Origin: JBNJEM01 sp051745935
GTDB lineage: Bacteria > Planctomycetota > Planctomycetia > Pirellulales > Pirellulaceae
Assembly: GCA_051745935.1 (NCBI GenBank)
Contig: JBNJEM010000283.1
Location: 1 to 9,608 of the forward strand
Reading direction: 5' to 3'
Length of the DNA stretch: 9,608 nucleotides
Positions 6,913 through 9,608 of the stretch are shown piece by piece. The position numbers and the translations under genes are program-made. Every line of letters begins with the position of its first letter. The first letter of the stretch is position 1. The notes under the pieces are model-generated. The model was not told the origin of the DNA and searched no databases. It worked only from the letters and a program-made list of their open reading frames with translations.

Positions 6913-6976
6913 CACTGTTTCTCAGGGGCACTGTTTCTCAGGGGCACTGTTTTTCGGGGGCACTGTTTTTCGAGGG
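6913..6976. repeat. 16-bp tandem array, four units
   Basis: Four head-to-tail units of CACTGTTTCTCAGGGG and close variants at 6913, 6929, 6945 and 6961. The first two are identical. The last two share CACTGTTTTTC and end in GGGGG and GAGGG. A degenerate fifth unit is visible at 6896-6912 (ACTGGTTCTCCAGGGC). The array ends about 40 bases from the stop of the DUF4175-like gene. The graded divergence suggests stepwise duplication by slippage. Confidence 0.85.
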
Positions 6977-7014
6977 AAAGTGGCGCGGACCTCGACGCCC
7001 GGCTGATGGCCGAG

Positions 7015-9384
7015 TTACTCGAGCAGATCGAGGGCCGAGTCCTTTCGTTGTTTTTCCGTCTTTTCGATCAGTTCTTCCTGATCCTTGATCAATGACCGCA
7101 CAATGTTCATCAGCTCGCTGTATGTTTCCAGTTCCAATATCCTTTGTAGCACGTTATCCAATTCCAGCAAAATGTCGTCGGCCTGGGCGACGGAGGAATC
7201 AATCGCCTCGCCGGCGCCGGCCTTCTGTTCAATCTTCCGTTCCATATCCTTCAGCAGACGATTGAGTTCGGGGAACATGGTCTCCCCGACCCGGCGCAGC
7301 GGGGTGGCGATGTGCTCCCTGATTCGGGATTCGCGATCCTTGGAGTCGAGACGATTGTTGATCAGTTCTTGGCGAATGTCGGCAAAGGACGCGGCTACGC
7401 CGAGTACTTCCTGAGCCGACTTGTCGCACTGGGTGAGCGCCCGTTGGGCCCGGAGCAAGCGGAGTGAACGATCGCGATCCGCGGCGGTCTTTCCGACTCC
7501 CTGGTCGGCATCCGGTTTGGCGTCCGGCTCACGGGCGTCTTCCGGGGCGGGATTAGGTTCTTGATCGTCGGACTGTTTCAGCCGGCCGACCGAATCCCGC
7601 ATTTCACTTACCTCGTCAATAATCTGTTCGAGGCGTCGGCGGAGGCCGAGTTCTTTACGCTCGAGGACGGCGAGCAGTTTCTCCGGGGTTACGACATCCA
7701 GGCGGTAGCGATCGCCGCTTCCAATGTTGGGGGTATCGGTCAGGTTGCATTTGTCGGCGGCCATGACCGTGACGGACAGTTTATCCTCGGGTTTCAGTTC
7801 GATCCCGTTTTCCGTGCCTCGTTGGGCTCGGAGATCCAGTCGAGCGTCGACCGTGCCTCGTTCGTTTAATGGAAAGAGGTGTTTTCGCGGCGAGCCGTCG
7901 TTCACGGCCCATTCAAACCAGCTCTTGTCCACTTCGTAGTCGTCACTGATTTCCCCCTGAGCCGGAATGACGACATCGGGAGTCACGGCGGTGCCGATCC
8001 CGTTTAGGGTGGCATTGACCACGGGGGGCTGATCCTCAATGCCGCCGACGTAAAGTGGAATGGGGGGATCGTTGACGACGCCATCGGTATCGTGGAGGGT
8101 GACGGCGAGCGAAATATGTTCGTCCAACTGGTCGACCGCGTATTCGAACGCTCGGGGGCCCTTGCCCGGTTGGGGGATCGTCAGCGTTGTTGTCCGATCC
8201 GTTTGCTTATCGCGGATCACGACCTTCTTCAGATCCTTGTTCGCGCGCGACCTTAGGGTTACGCGAGTTCCCATGGGCAGTTGGGTGCCGCTGGCGAGTT
8301 CCACGGTCCGAGGGAGCCAGAGCGAAAGCTCTTCGTTGACCAGGTAATCGGGGAAAACACAATCGAGTTGCGTTTCGACAATCGCCGGGCTGGGGACCAC
8401 CGTCAGGCGGTAGTCGCGAACCCGATGATCGAGGCCGCGGACGTCGAACGTGATGCTCGATAGAATGCCGCGAAACGGCTTGCTGTTGCAGGCAAACATC
8501 TGAAAGTCCATTTCGGCATCGCTTCGAATCCGCCCCAGTTTCTGCATGGTTACCCGGCCCCGGTCCCCTTGTTCGGTTTGGTAATGGACCGTACAGAAAT
8601 CCGGAATCACTTTGTTGTTGTCGGCTTGTGCTTTGACCTTGAGCACCACGCTCGCCCCTTTGGCGACCTTGAGCTCGCGATTCTCGTCAAAAGGGATCCG
8701 TTCGGAAAGCGCGATATCGGCTTCGGTGGAGGTGGACTTGCGAATCTGGATTCCGGAGACCACCAGGCGCGTATTGCGTGGCCAGAGGGTGTCATCGAGG
8801 AGATAGAGCCGCTGAGCCCAGATCGTGGCGGCCGCCGAGTTGACGTGGAAGAAAAGACCGATCGACAAGAGCACGGTTCCCGCCAAAAGGACCTTGGCGG
8901 CCAGCGGGGAAAAGCGGAACACGTCCCGCGGGCGTATATGCGCCGCGCCCGCTTCCGCCTCGTGACGCGTGTGAGACAGCATCTCCCTGTTAAACTCCAC
9001 GGCGCGTCCGGGGCGTTCCGCCAACTCGACCGCCGTGACCAGCGAGTCGTGAAATTGGCCGAACCGGCGTTCCAATAGCACCGCCATGCTGTGGTCGGGA
9101 AGCCTCGCGAATGCCCGCCGCAAGATCCAGCGGTACATCAGATACGCCAGCACCATCGCAATGATCGCCAGCAGGACCCCGCGAGCTGCCCGCGGCATCT
9201 CCGTCGCGCCCGCGACCACCGGTAGATAATCGATGGCCAAGCCCAGCCAAAACGTGACGCCCAGCCAGAGCACGGCGAGCGAAAGGCCTTCGACCCAAAC
9301 ATACATCCGGATACGGCGCCGTAGCTGGGCCAGACGCGAACGAATCGCGGCGTTCAGCGGCGGTGTGTCGGTCAACGTGGCCAT
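7015..9384 (-). CDS. DUF4175-like membrane protein with large extracytoplasmic region
   Basis: 789 residues. Three hydrophobic segments lie at about 31-57, 67-88 and 160-182. Between the second and third is 'HSMAVLLERRFGQFHDSLVTAVELAERP', a pattern I associate with DUF4175-type proteins. Residues about 190-565 are beta-rich and include 'GEISDDYEVDKSWFEWAV' (477-494), like the 'DDYG' segment of that family. From about 566 the chain is helical: a coiled coil ('LLAVLERKELGLRRRLEQII'), a Pro/Asp/Glu/Ala linker (605-635) and helices to the end. No catalytic motif is seen. The likely topology places the large C-terminal part outside the cytoplasmic membrane. Such genes typically sit after MoxR-type ATPase, DUF58 and VWA genes, which would lie off the right edge here. 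The start has GGGG 8 bases upstream, a moderate ribosome site; the protein begins 'MATLTDTPPLNAAIRSRLAQ'. The family assignment is from memory of its pattern, not a search. Confidence 0.87.
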   Translation of the reverse strand: MATLTDTPPLNAAIRSRLAQLRRRIRMYVWVEGLSLAVLWLGVTFWLGLAIDYLPVVAGATEMPRAARGVLLAIIAMVLAYLMYRWILRRAFARLPDHSMAVLLERRFGQFHDSLVTAVELAERPGRAVEFNREMLSHTRHEAEAGAAHIRPRDVFRFSPLAAKVLLAGTVLLSIGLFFHVNSAAATIWAQRLYLLDDTLWPRNTRLVVSGIQIRKSTSTEADIALSERIPFDENRELKVAKGASVVLKVKAQADNNKVIPDFCTVHYQTEQGDRGRVTMQKLGRIRSDAEMDFQMFACNSKPFRGILSSITFDVRGLDHRVRDYRLTVVPSPAIVETQLDCVFPDYLVNEELSLWLPRTVELASGTQLPMGTRVTLRSRANKDLKKVVIRDKQTDRTTTLTIPQPGKGPRAFEYAVDQLDEHISLAVTLHDTDGVVNDPPIPLYVGGIEDQPPVVNATLNGIGTAVTPDVVIPAQGEISDDYEVDKSWFEWAVNDGSPRKHLFPLNERGTVDARLDLRAQRGTENGIELKPEDKLSVTVMAADKCNLTDTPNIGSGDRYRLDVVTPEKLLAVLERKELGLRRRLEQIIDEVSEMRDSVGRLKQSDDQEPNPAPEDAREPDAKPDADQGVGKTAADRDRSLRLLRAQRALTQCDKSAQEVLGVAASFADIRQELINNRLDSKDRESRIREHIATPLRRVGETMFPELNRLLKDMERKIEQKAGAGEAIDSSVAQADDILLELDNVLQRILELETYSELMNIVRSLIKDQEELIEKTEKQRKDSALDLLE

Positions 9385-9408
9385 GATACAAACCCCAGCA
9401 TTGCAAAA

Positions 9409-9608
9409 ATCAGTGATGCCACGGGCTTGTCCCGTGGTGGTTCACGTTCGCCGCTAATCACTGATGCCACGGGCTTGTCCCGTGGTGGTTCACGTTCGCC
9501 GCTAATCAGTGATGCCACGGGCTTGTCCCGTGGTGGTTCACGTTCGCCGCTAATCAGTGATGCCACGGGCTTGTCCCGTGGTGGTTCACGTTCGCCGCTA
9601 ATCAGTGA
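9409..9608. repeat. 48-bp tandem hairpin repeat, four copies, continuing off the edge
   Basis: Units start at 9409, 9457, 9505 and 9553, with eight bases of a fifth at 9601-9608. They are identical except for one base (9461, C in place of G). Each carries a perfect 7-bp stem with a 5-base loop, CCACGGGCTTGTCCCGTGG, flanked by GTGA and TCAC that could extend the pairing imperfectly. Each also has the odd palindrome ATCASTGAT. The array lies 24 bases upstream of the start of the DUF4175-like gene. Because 48 is divisible by three, one minus-strand frame is open throughout and encodes a 16-residue repeat ('SGEREPPRDKPVASLI'). Confidence 0.95.

Larger units (their letters stand above)
6638..7014. 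other. 377-bp gap holding a dispersed repeat and a 16-bp tandem array
   Basis: This is the space between the DUF4175-like gene and the coiled-coil gene. It contains dispersed repeat copy B (6708-6776), a tandem array (6913-6976) and a possible upstream start signal (6859-6869). The minus-strand frame of the coiled-coil gene is open across most of it, up to 6931, so part could be translated. The Arg-rich composition and the repeat content argue against that. No terminator with a T-run was found after the stop at 7015. Confidence 0.5.

Noticed and set aside
9409..9608. CRISPR array.
   Set aside because: The repeat units are contiguous and identical over the full 48 bases, so there are no unique spacers, and no cas gene is present.

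Overview
The window most likely comes from a planctomycete, probably of the Pirellula/Rhodopirellula kind. This is inferred from family resemblance and not proven. The support is a protein with a C-terminal NPCBM-type module, large secreted coiled-coil proteins of a sort common beside MoxR/DUF58/VWA operons in that phylum, a GC-rich sequence with long antisense open frames, and short dispersed and tandem hairpin repeats between genes.

All five convincing genes lie on the minus strand, so transcription runs from right to left. In that order they are: (1) 9384-7015, a 789-residue protein with three N-terminal membrane segments, DUF4175-like, with a beta-rich middle and a helical tail; (2) 6637-4802, a secreted coiled-coil protein split by a roughly 140-residue Gln/Gly/Ser/Asp/Glu-rich stretch; (3) 4656-3601, a secreted helical protein ending in a conserved-looking 'LPAHYREVIEEYFRKLA' tail; (4) 3210-1897, a secreted beta-rich protein with a C-terminal NPCBM-like domain; (5) 1900-92, an HtrA/DegP-like trypsin-fold protease with an intact His-Asp-Ser triad, one PDZ domain, a Pro/Lys-rich linker and an unassigned C-terminal domain. 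Genes 4 and 5 overlap by ATGA and are probably translationally coupled. Genes 1 to 3 are separated by 377 and 145 bases, and a 390-base gap precedes gene 4.

Every product appears to be exported or membrane-anchored, so the block reads as a cell-envelope module. My inference is that genes 1-3 are the distal part of a MoxR-type (AAA ATPase/DUF58/VWA) cluster whose proximal genes lie beyond the right edge. The NPCBM protein and the HtrA protease would form a coupled pair next to it. No substrate or pathway can be read from the sequence.

The gaps hold most of the unexplained structure. A 48-bp hairpin-bearing tandem repeat (four full copies) runs off the right edge just upstream of gene 1. A roughly 69-bp dispersed repeat occurs twice (3483-3551 and 6708-6776, about 90% identical, all differences transitions). 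A 16-bp tandem array lies at 6913-6976, and an inverted repeat sits immediately upstream of gene 4. I saw no tRNA, rRNA, CRISPR array, transposase or clear intrinsic terminator. Bases 1-91, downstream of the protease, show nothing I can assign.
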